Of a stretch of DNA of 64,000 nt, positions 1 through 8,881 are shown one piece after another (position 1 is the first letter of the stretch; every line of letters starts with the position of its first letter). Location of the stretch: positions 2,046,001-2,110,000 of the forward strand of contig NZ_RKRD01000001.1 of assembly GCF_003814745.1 (NCBI RefSeq), in the 5' to 3' direction. A program made the translations under genes and the position numbers. Under the pieces are notes generated by a model, which was not told where the DNA came from, did no database searches, and saw only the letters and a list, made by a program, of their open reading frames with translations. Source of the stretch: Hydrogenoanaerobacterium saccharovorans. GTDB taxonomy: Bacteria > Bacillota > Clostridia > Oscillospirales > Ruminococcaceae.

Positions 1-450
1 CAGCAGTATCGCCCACCCCATTGTTAAATACATCACCGTCTGCAGCCAACGCGGAGCACCAAACCAACATAATTTAAGGGTGATTCCCACCGCTGCAAAC
101 ACCCAAATAAACACAGTAAACGCTATATTGCGCGGGCTGGGCAAAAAGTTAAGCATAATTGGAGTGTAAGTACCGGCTATCAGTACAAATATCATCGAGT
201 GGTCAAGCTTTCGCAGCATCAGTACTGTTTTGCCGCTGGCATTGGAGAAATGGTACACGGTACTTGCGGTATATAAGGCTATTAACGATAAACCAAACAA
301 AGCCGATGATACTATATTTACCAAAGATAATTCAGACAAAGCAATTGTTTTTACAAGCAGAAGCACCAGCCCCAGTCCCGAAATAATTGCACCAATCAAA
401 TGCGTAAAACTACTGATAGGCTCTCTCGCTTTTTTAATATAGTTTGTCAT
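1..450 (-). CDS. Hemolysin III family (PAQR-like) membrane protein, partial
   Basis: The reading frame starts with ATG at 450 on the minus strand and is still open at position 1, so only the N-terminal 150 residues are in the window. It begins MTNYIKKAREPISSFTHLIG and has several hydrophobic segments. The family signature KLDHSMIFVLIAGTYTP is present; in HlyIII/PAQR proteins the conserved His/Asp residues are thought to bind zinc. A ribosome binding site GGAGAGGTG lies about 10 bases upstream of the ATG. This is an integral membrane protein of uncertain physiological role; the name hemolysin is historical. The call rests on motif recognition, and the C-terminal half with the remaining His motif is outside the window. 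Confidence 0.88.
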   Translation of the reverse strand, partial: MTNYIKKAREPISSFTHLIGAIISGLGLVLLLVKTIALSELSLVNIVSSALFGLSLIALYTASTVYHFSNASGKTVLMLRKLDHSMIFVLIAGTYTPIMLNFLPSPRNIAFTVFIWVFAAVGITLKLCWFGAPRWLQTVMYLTMGWAILL

Positions 451-621
451 GTTGCCAATACACCTCTCCATTACTTCAATATGTAGTTATTGTTACTACT
501 TTATATTAATAATAATACCACTTAAAATAGAAACATCAAGCACATGTTGAAAATTTTACAATTATACTGTAAACTAATAGCAGTAAAGGTTGTTTTATTC
601 GGCTTGAGGAGGAAAACTAGA

Positions 622-1164
622 ATGGAGCTGCAAAATACCGAGCTTAACGGCTTTGTAAATAAAGTATTGTGCGACAGTGATATTCACAGTACAGAAATAC
701 CCGACATTGATTTGTATATGGACCAAATTATTACCTTGTTTGAAGGCAAGCTTTCGGGTAATAAACGCCGCCCAGAAGATAAGCTGCTTACCAAGACAAT
801 GATTAACAACTACAGTAAAGAGGGTTTGCTGCACCAAATTAAAGGCAAAAAGTATTCGAAAGAGCACATTATTCAAATTTTGCTGATTTACAATTTAAAA
901 CAAACGCTCTCCATACAGGATATTAAATCGGTATTGAATGCGACAAACGGCGACGGGGAGATTACCGAACTGTATGACCGCTTTCTCACCACCAAAAATT
1001 CATTGCGTAAAGAAACCCCTGTACTGCTGCAAACTTTATTGGGTGCAAATGAGTTTGACGGGTTGGATGAAACACATCGAAAGCTCTTGCTTGTGTTGGC
1101 AATGTCTTCGCTTGGCAATTACATGAAACGCCTCTGTGAAGAAATTATTGACAATTGTAATTAA
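622..1164 (+). CDS. DUF1836 family protein
   Basis: A 180-residue soluble protein. The frame is open further upstream, but ATG 622 is preceded by GAGGAGG at good distance and gives the start MELQNTELNG. The central part (RRPEDKLLTKTMINNYSKEG, then KYSKEHIIQILLIYNLKQTL) is typical of DUF1836, a Firmicutes family often regarded as a MerR-like helix-turn-helix protein without a proven function. It is monocistronic and ends in a bidirectional terminator shared with the convergent DUF896 gene. Its target, if it is a regulator, cannot be told from the sequence. Confidence 0.8.
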   Translation: MELQNTELNGFVNKVLCDSDIHSTEIPDIDLYMDQIITLFEGKLSGNKRRPEDKLLTKTMINNYSKEGLLHQIKGKKYSKEHIIQILLIYNLKQTLSIQDIKSVLNATNGDGEITELYDRFLTTKNSLRKETPVLLQTLLGANEFDGLDETHRKLLLVLAMSSLGNYMKRLCEEIIDNCN

Positions 1165-1174
1165 TGTATACATG

Positions 1175-1210
1175 AAACATCCCCCGCGATAAATATCGCG
1201 GGGGATGTTT
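1175..1210. terminator. Bidirectional terminator hairpin
   Basis: Perfect 16-bp stem AAACATCCCCCGCGAT with an AAAT loop, lying between the convergent DUF1836 and DUF896 genes. It ends on the first base of the DUF896 stop codon and has A/T tracts on both sides. Confidence 0.85.
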
Positions 1211-1434
1211 CAGCTGTGAGGAATATTTGGCTTTTTTGGTTTCAGTTTTGTTCTATTGCCATGCTCATCTACCAAAACGATGCTGTTTAATTGCGCTTTC
1301 ATACTTTCACGATAAGCCTCAATATACTTTTGGCGCAGTTCCTGCTGCTCCTTCTTTTCATCGTCAGTCAATTGCCCTTCACGTGATTTGCGTGCCAGCT
1401 CGTTGATTCGGTCAATCATTTTTTGATCAATCAT
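1210..1434 (-). CDS. DUF896 (YnzC-like) small protein
   Basis: A 74-residue charged protein starting MIDQKMIDRINELARKSREG and containing LTDDEKKEQQELRQKYIEAY, the helical-hairpin core of DUF896/YnzC. In Bacillus, YnzC is linked to the SOS-induced yneA operon, but its biochemical role is not established. ATG 1434 has a matching AGGAG ribosome binding site about 8 bases upstream. Length fits the family (about 75 residues). Nothing in the local context suggests SOS control here. Confidence 0.85.
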   Translation of the reverse strand: MIDQKMIDRINELARKSREGQLTDDEKKEQQELRQKYIEAYRESMKAQLNSIVLVDEHGNRTKLKPKKPNIPHS

Positions 1435-1500
1435 TTGTAATCTCCTACACCCAATTTATTGTTTTTAGTATATCACGCAGCAACACTTTGAGCAAACAAA

Positions 1501-1531
1501 AAACAGCTGCCAAAATTTTTAGCAGCTGTTT
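1501..1531 (-). terminator. Rho-independent terminator of dfx
   Basis: Stem AAACAGCTGC/GCAGCTGTTT, followed on the minus strand by a run of seven T residues. It lies just downstream of the desulfoferrodoxin stop codon. Confidence 0.85.
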
Positions 1532-1543
1532 TGTGTACTTTTG

Positions 1544-1930
1544 TTAAATACTTGCTTTCCATAAGCCATGCAAGTTGCAATATTCAAATGCAGCTACTGG
1601 CTTGTCCCCGTCTGTTAAAGCAAATGTTGCGGATGGGTCGCCGCCCACTGTAAGCTCTTTGCGCTGACCGCCTTGCTCTGTTTGCAGGTAAATCCAAGTA
1701 ATGTGGTGCTCCTCTAGCATTGGATGCGGTGCACTACCGATTTTAACCGTTACGGTATCACCTTTCACTTCAATAACAGGAACATGTTTTTCCTGAGAAG
1801 CATCGGTGGTGTTCGGTGTCAATTCTTCCATTGGTTCACCGCAACACATCATTTTGACACCTGCATTATTGATCATTCCAATCAAATTTCCGCAGTGCTT
1901 ACAAATAAAAAATTTCTGTTCTGTGCTCAT
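1544..1930 (-). CDS. dfx: Desulfoferrodoxin (superoxide reductase)
   Basis: A 128-residue two-iron protein that reduces superoxide to hydrogen peroxide in the cytoplasm of anaerobes, usually with rubredoxin as electron donor. The N-terminal desulforedoxin-like domain has the rubredoxin-type iron ligands Cys10, Cys13, Cys29 and Cys30. The C-terminal neelaredoxin domain has the catalytic iron ligands His49, His69, His75, Cys118 and His121 (motif CNLHGLW). All ligands are present, so it should be functional. The start has a strong AAGGAGG site. It is monocistronic with its own terminator. It supports the view that the host is an anaerobe that meets occasional oxygen. Confidence 0.96.
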   Translation of the reverse strand: MSTEQKFFICKHCGNLIGMINNAGVKMMCCGEPMEELTPNTTDASQEKHVPVIEVKGDTVTVKIGSAPHPMLEEHHITWIYLQTEQGGQRKELTVGGDPSATFALTDGDKPVAAFEYCNLHGLWKASI

Positions 1931-2054
1931 TAAGATTTCCTCCTTACAAAAATATAATCTATATTGGGTTGCAAAATAAAATCTATTTAGTTTGTTTTGC
2001 CTAATATTAGTATATCAGATTATATACCAAAAAGGAAGACTTAAAATGTAAATA

Positions 2055-3542
2055 TTATATGTCCGCCCACCCTTTTGCACGTTCAACCGCTTTGTGCCAG
2101 TTCTTCATCAGCTTTTCACAGGTGTCCGCGTTCATCGCAGGTACAAACACTTTGTCTAATGTCCATTGTGACCGAATTTCATCCAAACTACCCCATACAC
2201 CGGTAGCAAGCCCTGCTAAATAAGCTGCACCCAATGCTGTTGTTTCGCGAATTTTAGGGCGGCGCACCGTACGAGAAATGATGTCTGCCTGAAACTGCAT
2301 CAACGTATTATTAGCAGATGCACCGCCGTCCACACGCAGCTCCTCCAGTGCAATGCCTGTGTCTTGCACCATAGCATCCAGTACATCTTTTGTCTGATAC
2401 GCAATGGATTCCAACGCCGCACGGATGATATGGTTGCAGTTCGACCCGCGTGTCAGTCCAAAAATCGTCCCGCGGGCGTACATATCCCAATGAGGCGCCC
2501 CTAACCCCGTAAATGCAGGTACAATATATACCCCGCCGTTATCTTTTACTTTGGATGCAAAATATTCAGAATCGGCAGATTCTACGATAAACCGCAGCTC
2601 ATCGCGCAGCCACTGTATCACTGCTCCGCCTACAAACACGCTGCCCTCCAACGCATACTGCACCTTGCCGTTTAAGCTTATGGCAATGGTGGTAAGCAAA
2701 CCATTTTTACTCGGGTAAAATTCTTCACCGATGTTCATCAGCAAAAAGCAGCCTGTACCATAGGTGTTTTTCGCCTCACCCTTTTCAAAACAAGCCTGAC
2801 CGAACAAAGCCGCCTGCTGGTCGCCAACAGCACCCGCAATAGGTACTTGAACACCTTGAATATTCACACTGCCGTAAACTTCGCTGCTGCTATGTACTTC
2901 GGGCAGCATACACATAGGAATATCCAATGCATCGCACAAGGTTTTATCCCAACAAAGCTGCTTAATATTATAAATCATCGTTCGAGAAGCGTTGGTATAG
3001 TCGGTAATATGGATCGCGCCGCCCGTAAGTTTCCAAATCAGCCAACTGTCAACCGTACCAAACAGCAGTTCGCCGCGCTGCGCCCGCTCGCGTGCTCCCT
3101 CTACGTTATCTAAAATCCATTTTATTTTTGTACCGGAAAAATAGGCATCAATAATCAACCCTGTGTTCTCTTTTACATAGTCAGCCAACCCCGCTTGGCG
3201 TAACTGCTCACAGATTGGGGCTGTGCGCCTGCACTGCCAGACGATGGCATTGTAAACGGGCTTTCCGGTGTTTTTATCCCATACAATCGTGGTTTCTCGT
3301 TGATTGGTGATACCGATTGCCGCAATTTCGCGCACATCAATGCCGCTTTTGGCAAGCACCTCATTCATAACGCCATACTGTGACGCATAAATTTCCATAG
3401 GGTCATGTTCTACAAATCCACCCTCGGGATAGATTTGTGTAAATTCTTTTTGCGCCATACCTATTACATTTTGCTGATTATCAAAAATAATCGCCCTCGA
3501 ACTGGTTGTCCCTTGGTCGAGTGAGATTACATATTTTTTCAT
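2055..3542 (-). CDS. glpK: Glycerol kinase (stand-alone copy)
   Basis: A 495-residue FGGY-family kinase that converts glycerol and ATP to sn-glycerol 3-phosphate. The start MKKYVISLDQGTTSSRAIIF carries the nucleotide-binding phosphate-1 motif, and ITNQRETTIVWD and AYFSGTKIKWILDN are typical GlpK blocks. ATG 3542 is preferred over an in-frame GTG nine bases upstream because GGGGTG lies six bases before the ATG. It has a good sigma-A promoter (3625-3653). It stands alone, not in a glp operon. A second, clearly diverged glycerol kinase lies in the 10-kb element at 55.6 kb, so the cell has two. Confidence 0.96.
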   Translation of the reverse strand: MKKYVISLDQGTTSSRAIIFDNQQNVIGMAQKEFTQIYPEGGFVEHDPMEIYASQYGVMNEVLAKSGIDVREIAAIGITNQRETTIVWDKNTGKPVYNAIVWQCRRTAPICEQLRQAGLADYVKENTGLIIDAYFSGTKIKWILDNVEGARERAQRGELLFGTVDSWLIWKLTGGAIHITDYTNASRTMIYNIKQLCWDKTLCDALDIPMCMLPEVHSSSEVYGSVNIQGVQVPIAGAVGDQQAALFGQACFEKGEAKNTYGTGCFLLMNIGEEFYPSKNGLLTTIAISLNGKVQYALEGSVFVGGAVIQWLRDELRFIVESADSEYFASKVKDNGGVYIVPAFTGLGAPHWDMYARGTIFGLTRGSNCNHIIRAALESIAYQTKDVLDAMVQDTGIALEELRVDGGASANNTLMQFQADIISRTVRRPKIRETTALGAAYLAGLATGVWGSLDEIRSQWTLDKVFVPAMNADTCEKLMKNWHKAVERAKGWADI

Positions 3543-3624
3543 CTGTAACACCCCGCATTAATTAAAAAGGCAACAGGCACCTTTTCGTATGGATTTGCCC
3601 GATGCCGGTAATTTTTACAATTAA

Positions 3625-3653
3625 ATGATACTCTTGTATGAAAATTTTGTCAA
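3625..3653 (-). promoter_or_regulatory. Sigma-A promoter of the stand-alone glpK
   Basis: On the minus strand, TTGACA, a 17-bp spacer and TATCAT, about 80 bp upstream of the glpK start. The spacing is optimal and 11 of 12 hexamer bases match the consensus. Confidence 0.7.
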
Positions 3654-3691
3654 CAAATTAAGTTATCGTACGATTGATTGCACCCCAAGCC

Positions 3692-3719
3692 TTGCTTTTT
3701 TACCGTAATAAGGTACAAT
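3692..3719 (+). promoter_or_regulatory. Probable promoter of the cytidylate-kinase-like gene
   Basis: TTGCTT, 16-bp spacer, TACAAT, ending 37 bp before the start codon at 3757. Divergent from the glpK promoter. Confidence 0.5.
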
Positions 3720-3756
3720 ATAGATAAGTTTAATTTAATGGAAGGGCGGGACTTTT

Positions 3757-4392
3757 ATGAAGCGCAACACCATCATTACCATCAGCAGACAATTTGGCAG
3801 CGGAGGGAGAACGATTGGCAAAATGCTTGCAGAACGTCTTAATATCCCCTTCTATGACAAGGAACTTATTTCGCTTGCAGCAAAAGAGAGCGGCTTTGAC
3901 GAGGATGTATTTAAAAATGCAGACGAATCGGCATCCAGCAGCTTGCTCTATTCGCTTTCGCTTGGTATGTATTCTTCTGCAGCAGGGCGGGCGGACGGAT
4001 TGAGCGGTATGACACTGAATGATCGTATTTATGTGTTCCAGTCTAAGGTTATCCGCGATATAGCGGCAAAAGGCTCGTGCGTAATTGTAGGCCGCTGTGC
4101 CGATTATATTCTTGCCGATAATCCCGATGCAATCCACGTATTTGTTCACTCCGATATGCGCAGCCGGTTAAAACGTGTCATTGAGCGTTACAATATTCCG
4201 GCTGAAAAAGCCGAGCAGCTTGTGCTGAAAACCGATAAACGCCGCGCCACCTACCACGATTATTATGCCAGCTATAAGTGGGGACGTGCAGAAAATTACC
4301 ATCTTGCTTTGAACAGCGATTTTATTGGATTAGACAACGCAGCCGAAGTAATCGCCGCGTTTGCAGAACATCGTGCAAGTAAAGATTCCTAA
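3757..4392 (+). CDS. Cytidylate kinase-like family protein
   Basis: A 211-residue P-loop kinase-like protein. The N-terminus KRNTIITISRQFGSGGRTIG has a modified Walker A (GSGGRTIG in place of GxxGxGKS), which is characteristic of the cytidylate-kinase-like family distinct from canonical Cmk. The block IVGRCADYILAD follows in the middle. Family members are common in Clostridia; the substrate is not established and need not be CMP. ATG 3757 has GGAAGGGCGG about 7 bases upstream. Monocistronic with its own promoter and terminator. Confidence 0.85.
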   Translation: MKRNTIITISRQFGSGGRTIGKMLAERLNIPFYDKELISLAAKESGFDEDVFKNADESASSSLLYSLSLGMYSSAAGRADGLSGMTLNDRIYVFQSKVIRDIAAKGSCVIVGRCADYILADNPDAIHVFVHSDMRSRLKRVIERYNIPAEKAEQLVLKTDKRRATYHDYYASYKWGRAENYHLALNSDFIGLDNAAEVIAAFAEHRASKDS

Positions 4393-4413
4393 TTCAAATA
4401 AGAAGTTCTTTCG

Positions 4414-4444
4414 TCAGACAGTCTAAAAGACTGTCTGATTTTTT
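4414..4444 (+). terminator. Rho-independent terminator
   Basis: Stem TCAGACAGTC/GACTGTCTGA with a TAAAA loop and six T residues, downstream of the cytidylate-kinase-like gene. Confidence 0.9.
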
Positions 4445-4562
4445 GTTTAAAAACAGTAAGAACATTGTGTATTGTTAAAATATTCACCTATTTTTTTGTA
4501 CAATTTATGAATATGTCTAAAAAACTCCGATTAAAACAGTATATGATTATATAAATAAGATA

Positions 4563-4591
4563 TTGTATTCTCATTACAATTGCTCTATAAT
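4563..4591 (+). promoter_or_regulatory. Probable promoter of the liv operon and its leader
   Basis: TTGTAT, 17-bp spacer, TATAAT. The -10 is perfect and the -35 weak. It leaves a leader of about 100 nt before livJ that contains a GTTAAAGTTTAAC palindrome at 4631-4643. No T-box or known riboswitch core was seen in the leader. The rest of the 4393-4701 gap is A/T-rich with nothing else recognised. Confidence 0.5.
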
Positions 4592-4701
4592 ACAAACAAG
4601 TAACACTTTACCACTGTAATGTGAGCAACTGTTAAAGTTTAACTTGCGAAAGTGCTAATGCGGTCTACTTCAATAAAACCCAATAAGGAGGAAAATCAGA
4701 C

Positions 4702-5883
4702 ATGAAAAAGTTACTTGCAATGGCTCTTGCCACTGTTATTGCAGCAGGAATGGTTACCGGTTGTGCTTCCAAATCCAACAGCAGTGATGGTTCCGCTACC
4801 GGATCTTCTGCCCCTGCTTCTGGTGAGGCACTCAAATTAGGTGTGCTTGCTCCCCTTACCGGCGAGGTTTCGGTTTACGGTGTTGCAGCAAAAAATGGTA
4901 TTGAACTGGCTATAGAAGAAATTAATAAAGCAGGCGGCATTTTGGGCAGCCAAATTGAGCTTATGATAGAGGACGAAAAAGGCGATGTATCCGAGGCTGT
5001 AAACGGTTATAACAAACTGATGAGCAAAGGCATGGTTGCATTGCTCGGCGATGTTACCTCAAAACCCACTATGGCGGTAGCAGAGCTTGCCGCTGCCGAC
5101 GGGCTGCCGATGATTACCGCAACCGGTACAGCACTCCCTATCACCACCTACGGCCCAAACGTTTTCAGAACCTGCTTTACAGACCCATTTCAGGGCAGAA
5201 TTATGGCAAAGTTCGCGGCTGAAAACCTGAAGGCAAAAAATATCGCTATTATCTACAATACTTCTGACGACTATTCTACAGGTTTGGTAGCGGCGTTTGA
5301 AGAAATGGCAGCCTCAAAAGGTGTTAATATTGCAATTAAGGAAGCTTACGGTGCTGATGATAAGGATTTTAAATCACAGCTCACAAAAATTGCGTCTACT
5401 AAACCTGATGCTTTGTTTGTACCCGATTACTACACCAAGGTTGCCCTAATTGCTTCACAAGCTCGCGAAGTTGGTTTTACCGGCCCGATGCTGGGTGCCG
5501 ATGGCTGGGATGGTGTATTGGGCACTTTGGATGATGCAAACAAATCTGTGGTCAACGGCTCCTACATTTCCAATCACTACTCTGCACAGGATACCGACGA
5601 AAAAGTTGCCGGTTTTGTAAAAGCTTACACTGAAAAATACGGCGAAACGCCCAATGCTTTTGCAGCACTCGGCTACGATGCAGCTTATATGATGACGCAG
5701 GCAATTACTACTGCAGGTAGTACCGACGCTCAAGCCATTGTCGATGCTATGAAAGCAATCCAGTTCAAAGGCGTTACCGGTAATATTACGTTTGATGAAA
5801 ACAACAACCCCATTAAAGATGCTACCATTCTCAAGCTTATGGATGGCGAGGCAAACTTTGATTCCAAAGTAACTGCCGAATAA
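4702..5883 (+). CDS. livJ: Branched-chain amino acid ABC transporter, substrate-binding lipoprotein
   Basis: A 393-residue type-I periplasmic-binding protein that captures Leu/Ile/Val-type ligands at the cell surface and delivers them to LivHM. The N-terminal lipoprotein signal MKKLLAMALATVIAAG ends in the lipobox VTGC, so it should be lipid-anchored. A Ser/Gly-rich linker is followed by LGVLAPLTGEVSVYGVAAKN, the start of the mature fold. GGAGG lies 7 bases before the ATG. It is the first gene of livJHMGF. A hairpin after the stop codon probably keeps its expression above that of the membrane genes. The exact ligand cannot be read from sequence. Confidence 0.95.
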   Translation: MKKLLAMALATVIAAGMVTGCASKSNSSDGSATGSSAPASGEALKLGVLAPLTGEVSVYGVAAKNGIELAIEEINKAGGILGSQIELMIEDEKGDVSEAVNGYNKLMSKGMVALLGDVTSKPTMAVAELAAADGLPMITATGTALPITTYGPNVFRTCFTDPFQGRIMAKFAAENLKAKNIAIIYNTSDDYSTGLVAAFEEMAASKGVNIAIKEAYGADDKDFKSQLTKIASTKPDALFVPDYYTKVALIASQAREVGFTGPMLGADGWDGVLGTLDDANKSVVNGSYISNHYSAQDTDEKVAGFVKAYTEKYGETPNAFAALGYDAAYMMTQAITTAGSTDAQAIVDAMKAIQFKGVTGNITFDENNNPIKDATILKLMDGEANFDSKVTAE

Positions 5884-5903
5884 TCATTTTGACAAAAAGC
5901 AGG

Positions 5904-5931
5904 TGGGGCAGAGCAAACATGCTCTGCCCCA
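5904..5931 (+). terminator. Hairpin between livJ and livH (attenuating terminator)
   Basis: An 11-bp GC-rich stem TGGGGCAGAGC/GCTCTGCCCCA with only a broken T tract behind it. Such a structure usually gives partial termination or 3'-end protection of the binding-protein message. Confidence 0.6.
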
Positions 5932-6097
5932 TCTTGTGTTTATTATAGCGACAAAATTAAAAAATTTATATTAAAACAACATATATTTATTCAACGTTTT
6001 ATAGTATTTTTGCTTATATTAGTGTAAAATAAGTTTTAATACATTTGTTTGTCGTAACAACAATTTTAAATCCCCGCATGGAAAGGTAAGGTGCCAA

Positions 6098-6994
6098 ATG
6101 GACGATTTAATTCTATTTATCAACCAAATCATCAACGGAGTACAGGTTGGCAGCATCTACGCTCTCGTCGCATTGGGCTATACGATGGTATACGGCATTG
6201 TAAAGCTAATAAACTTTGCGCATGGAGATTTTATTATGGTAGGTGCCTATGTTTCTCTGTTCTCCATCCCGTTACTGCTAAGTATGGGGCTGCCTGCATG
6301 GCTTTGCGTTGTGTTTGCCGTGGTAGCATGCTCGTTACTGGGCGTTTTAACCGAGCGCGTGGCCTACAAACCCTTGCGTAACTCTCCGCGAATAACTGCG
6401 CTGATTACCGCAATTGCGGTGAGCTTGCTGTTAGAAAACTTATTTATGCTTGTATTCTCTTCGTCACCAAAGCCATTCCCCGCGGTGTTTGACAAAAACC
6501 AGTTTAATTGGGGCGGGGTTCAGTTCAGCGGTGTAACCGTATTTACGATTGTTGTATCGGTTATTACCATGCTTGCTTTGCAGATGTTTGTAAAAAACAC
6601 AAAAATGGGCAAGGCAATGCGTGCGGTATCCGAAGACAGCGGTGCTTCTATATTAATGGGTATCAACTCCAATACCACAATTTCTGTTACCTTTGCTATC
6701 GGCTCAGGTCTTGCTGCGATTGCAGCAGTCATGTATTGCTCTGCTTATCCCCTTGCAGACCCTTACATGGGCTCTATGCTTGGTCTAAAGGCATTTATTG
6801 CAGCGGTTCTCGGTGGTATCGGCATCATCCCGGGCGCTATGCTCGGCGGGTTTGTCATCGGTCTTGTAGAGAGTATGACGAAAGCATACATATCCTCCCA
6901 ACTGGCAGATGCTGTCGTATTCAGTATTCTGATTATTGTGCTTTTGGTTAAGCCAACCGGAATTCTGGGCAAAAATGTTGGAGAGAAAGTGTAG
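6098..6994 (+). CDS. livH: Branched-chain amino acid ABC transporter permease LivH
   Basis: A 298-residue integral membrane permease. QIINGVQVGSIYALVALGYT and VYGIVKLINFAHGDFIMVGA are the LivH N-terminal blocks, and VLGGIGIIPGAMLGGFVIGL near the C-terminus is the coupling region that contacts the ATPases. About eight hydrophobic segments. The start is supported by AAGGTAAGGTG upstream. It is followed by livM after 10 bases. Confidence 0.95.
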   Translation: MDDLILFINQIINGVQVGSIYALVALGYTMVYGIVKLINFAHGDFIMVGAYVSLFSIPLLLSMGLPAWLCVVFAVVACSLLGVLTERVAYKPLRNSPRITALITAIAVSLLLENLFMLVFSSSPKPFPAVFDKNQFNWGGVQFSGVTVFTIVVSVITMLALQMFVKNTKMGKAMRAVSEDSGASILMGINSNTTISVTFAIGSGLAAIAAVMYCSAYPLADPYMGSMLGLKAFIAAVLGGIGIIPGAMLGGFVIGLVESMTKAYISSQLADAVVFSILIIVLLVKPTGILGKNVGEKV

Positions 6995-7004
6995 GTGACA
7001 TACC

Positions 7005-8090
7005 ATGAAAACAAAATCTGAAAAGCCTGCTTTGGGGCAGTCTTTATCACAAAAACAAACTTATCAATCCTATTTGGTAAATCTGGCAGCAGTGGCTGCG
7101 TTATTTGCTGTTTTAACCTTATTGATTTCGACAGGTATTATTGATAAATATATCACAGGTGTCATCATGCTTGTGATGATTAACATTATATTGGCAGTAT
7201 CGCTTATTATAGCCACCGGTCTGCTGGGGCAGATTGCTTTGGGGCATGCAGGCTTTATGTCTGTGGGTGCATATTCCGCTGCACTATTTGTAAAATATGT
7301 ACAGAGTACGGGAATAGTTTTAATAGATAAAGCAACCAAGGTGCCCACCGCCGCAGGGTACGGTTTTTTCTTGCTGTCTCTGTTCATTGGCGGTTTGGTC
7401 GCTTCTGTTTTCGGCTTAATCGTCGGCATCCCCGCTCTGCGCCTAAAGGGCGACTACCTTGCGATTATCACATTGGGTTTTGGTGAAATCATTCGCGTTG
7501 TCATCGAAAATGTTTCGTTTACAGGCGGCGCACAAGGTCTGCGCAGCATCCCCCGCCTTGCAAGCTTTGGCAGCGTTTACTGGGTAACGGCGGCTATTAT
7601 TGCAATTATATTTGCTTTTGCGCATTCACGGCACGGCAGAGCCATCAAAGCAATCCGTGAAGACGACATTGCATCGGAGGCATGCGGCGTTTCAAACACC
7701 TATTACAAGGTTATGGCTTTCACTATGTCGGCATTCTTTGCAGGCATCGCCGGTGCTATCTACGCCCAGCAGATGGCGGTTTTGGGCGCAAAAACGTTTA
7801 ACTTTTTAAAGTCTATCGATATTCTTGTAATTGTGGTTTTAGGCGGTTTGGGCTCGGTCACAGGTTCGATTGTAGCGGCATTGGGGCTTACCGTATTGCC
7901 CGAGGCATTGCGCAGCTTTTCGCAGTACCGCATGCTGGTGTACTCGCTGGCACTTATCGTTGTTATGATCTTTAAGCCCTCCGGTTTGTTTGGCAGTTAT
8001 GAGTTTTCACTTACCAAACTGCTGAAACATCTCACTCAAAAAACTCAACCCAAGCAAAAGAAAGACGGAAAGGACGGTGCCGAGGCATGA
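7005..8090 (+). CDS. livM: Branched-chain amino acid ABC transporter permease LivM
   Basis: A 361-residue permease with about eight to ten transmembrane helices. LIIATGLLGQIALGHAGFMS and PALRLKGDYLAIITLGFGEI are LivM hallmarks, and VVLGGLGSVTGSIVAALGLT is the cytoplasmic coupling segment. The C-terminus is a Lys/Gln-rich cytoplasmic tail. Its last four bases overlap the livG start (ATGA), which indicates translational coupling. Confidence 0.95.
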   Translation: MKTKSEKPALGQSLSQKQTYQSYLVNLAAVAALFAVLTLLISTGIIDKYITGVIMLVMINIILAVSLIIATGLLGQIALGHAGFMSVGAYSAALFVKYVQSTGIVLIDKATKVPTAAGYGFFLLSLFIGGLVASVFGLIVGIPALRLKGDYLAIITLGFGEIIRVVIENVSFTGGAQGLRSIPRLASFGSVYWVTAAIIAIIFAFAHSRHGRAIKAIREDDIASEACGVSNTYYKVMAFTMSAFFAGIAGAIYAQQMAVLGAKTFNFLKSIDILVIVVLGGLGSVTGSIVAALGLTVLPEALRSFSQYRMLVYSLALIVVMIFKPSGLFGSYEFSLTKLLKHLTQKTQPKQKKDGKDGAEA

Positions 8091-8860
8091 AAGAACCTGT
8101 TTTAAAAGTGGAACATCTGGGCATCACCTTTGGCGGTTTGAAAGCAGTTGAAGACTTTCATGTTGAAATCGGCAAAAGCGAACTGGTTGGTTTAATCGGG
8201 CCCAACGGCGCGGGCAAAACCACTGTATTCAATCTGCTTACCGGAGTATATCAGCCTACCGAAGGCGCTATTTATCTCGATGGTAAACCCATGACAGGCA
8301 AAAAGCCTCATCAGATGGTTGCTGCAGGCATTGCGAGAACCTTTCAAAATATCCGCTTGTTTAAAGAATTAACTGTGTTGGATAATGTAAAAGTTGCATT
8401 TAATCAGAATATGAAATATTCTGTTTTACAGGGCATTTTCCGCACTTCTGCTTATTGGAAAGAAGAACTTGCCATTGATGAAAAAGCACGTCAGCTGTTA
8501 CGTGTGTTTAAAATGGAAGACTATGCCGACCACGTTGCCGCAAACCTGCCCTATGGCCAGCAGCGTAAATTAGAGATTGCCCGCGCACTGGCAACCGGTG
8601 CAAAAATATTGCTGCTAGACGAACCCGCGGCAGGCATGAATCCAACCGAAACCGTAGAGCTGATGGATGCGATCCAAACAATCCGTGAAAAATTCCAAAT
8701 CTCAATTTTACTGATTGAGCACGATATGAGCCTTGTTATGAGCGTGTGTGAGCGCATTGTGGTAATTGATTACGGCCATATTATTGCAGCGGGTACACCG
8801 TTTGAAATTGCAAATAATCCTAAGGTCATCGGGGCATATCTAGGCGCTGATGAAGAATAA
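8087..8860 (+). CDS. livG: Branched-chain amino acid ABC transporter ATPase LivG
   Basis: A 257-residue ABC ATPase with Walker A GPNGAGKTT, the LivG-type block GIARTFQNIRLFKELTVLDN, a signature loop in the form LPYGQQRKLEIARAL (replacing LSGGQ, as is usual in LivG) and Walker B ILLLDEPAAGMNP. It provides one half of the ATPase dimer that powers LivHM. The start overlaps the livM stop. Confidence 0.95.
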   Translation: MKEPVLKVEHLGITFGGLKAVEDFHVEIGKSELVGLIGPNGAGKTTVFNLLTGVYQPTEGAIYLDGKPMTGKKPHQMVAAGIARTFQNIRLFKELTVLDNVKVAFNQNMKYSVLQGIFRTSAYWKEELAIDEKARQLLRVFKMEDYADHVAANLPYGQQRKLEIARALATGAKILLLDEPAAGMNPTETVELMDAIQTIREKFQISILLIEHDMSLVMSVCERIVVIDYGHIIAAGTPFEIANNPKVIGAYLGADEE

Positions 8861-8881
8861 CGAAAGGAGCGGTGATATCGT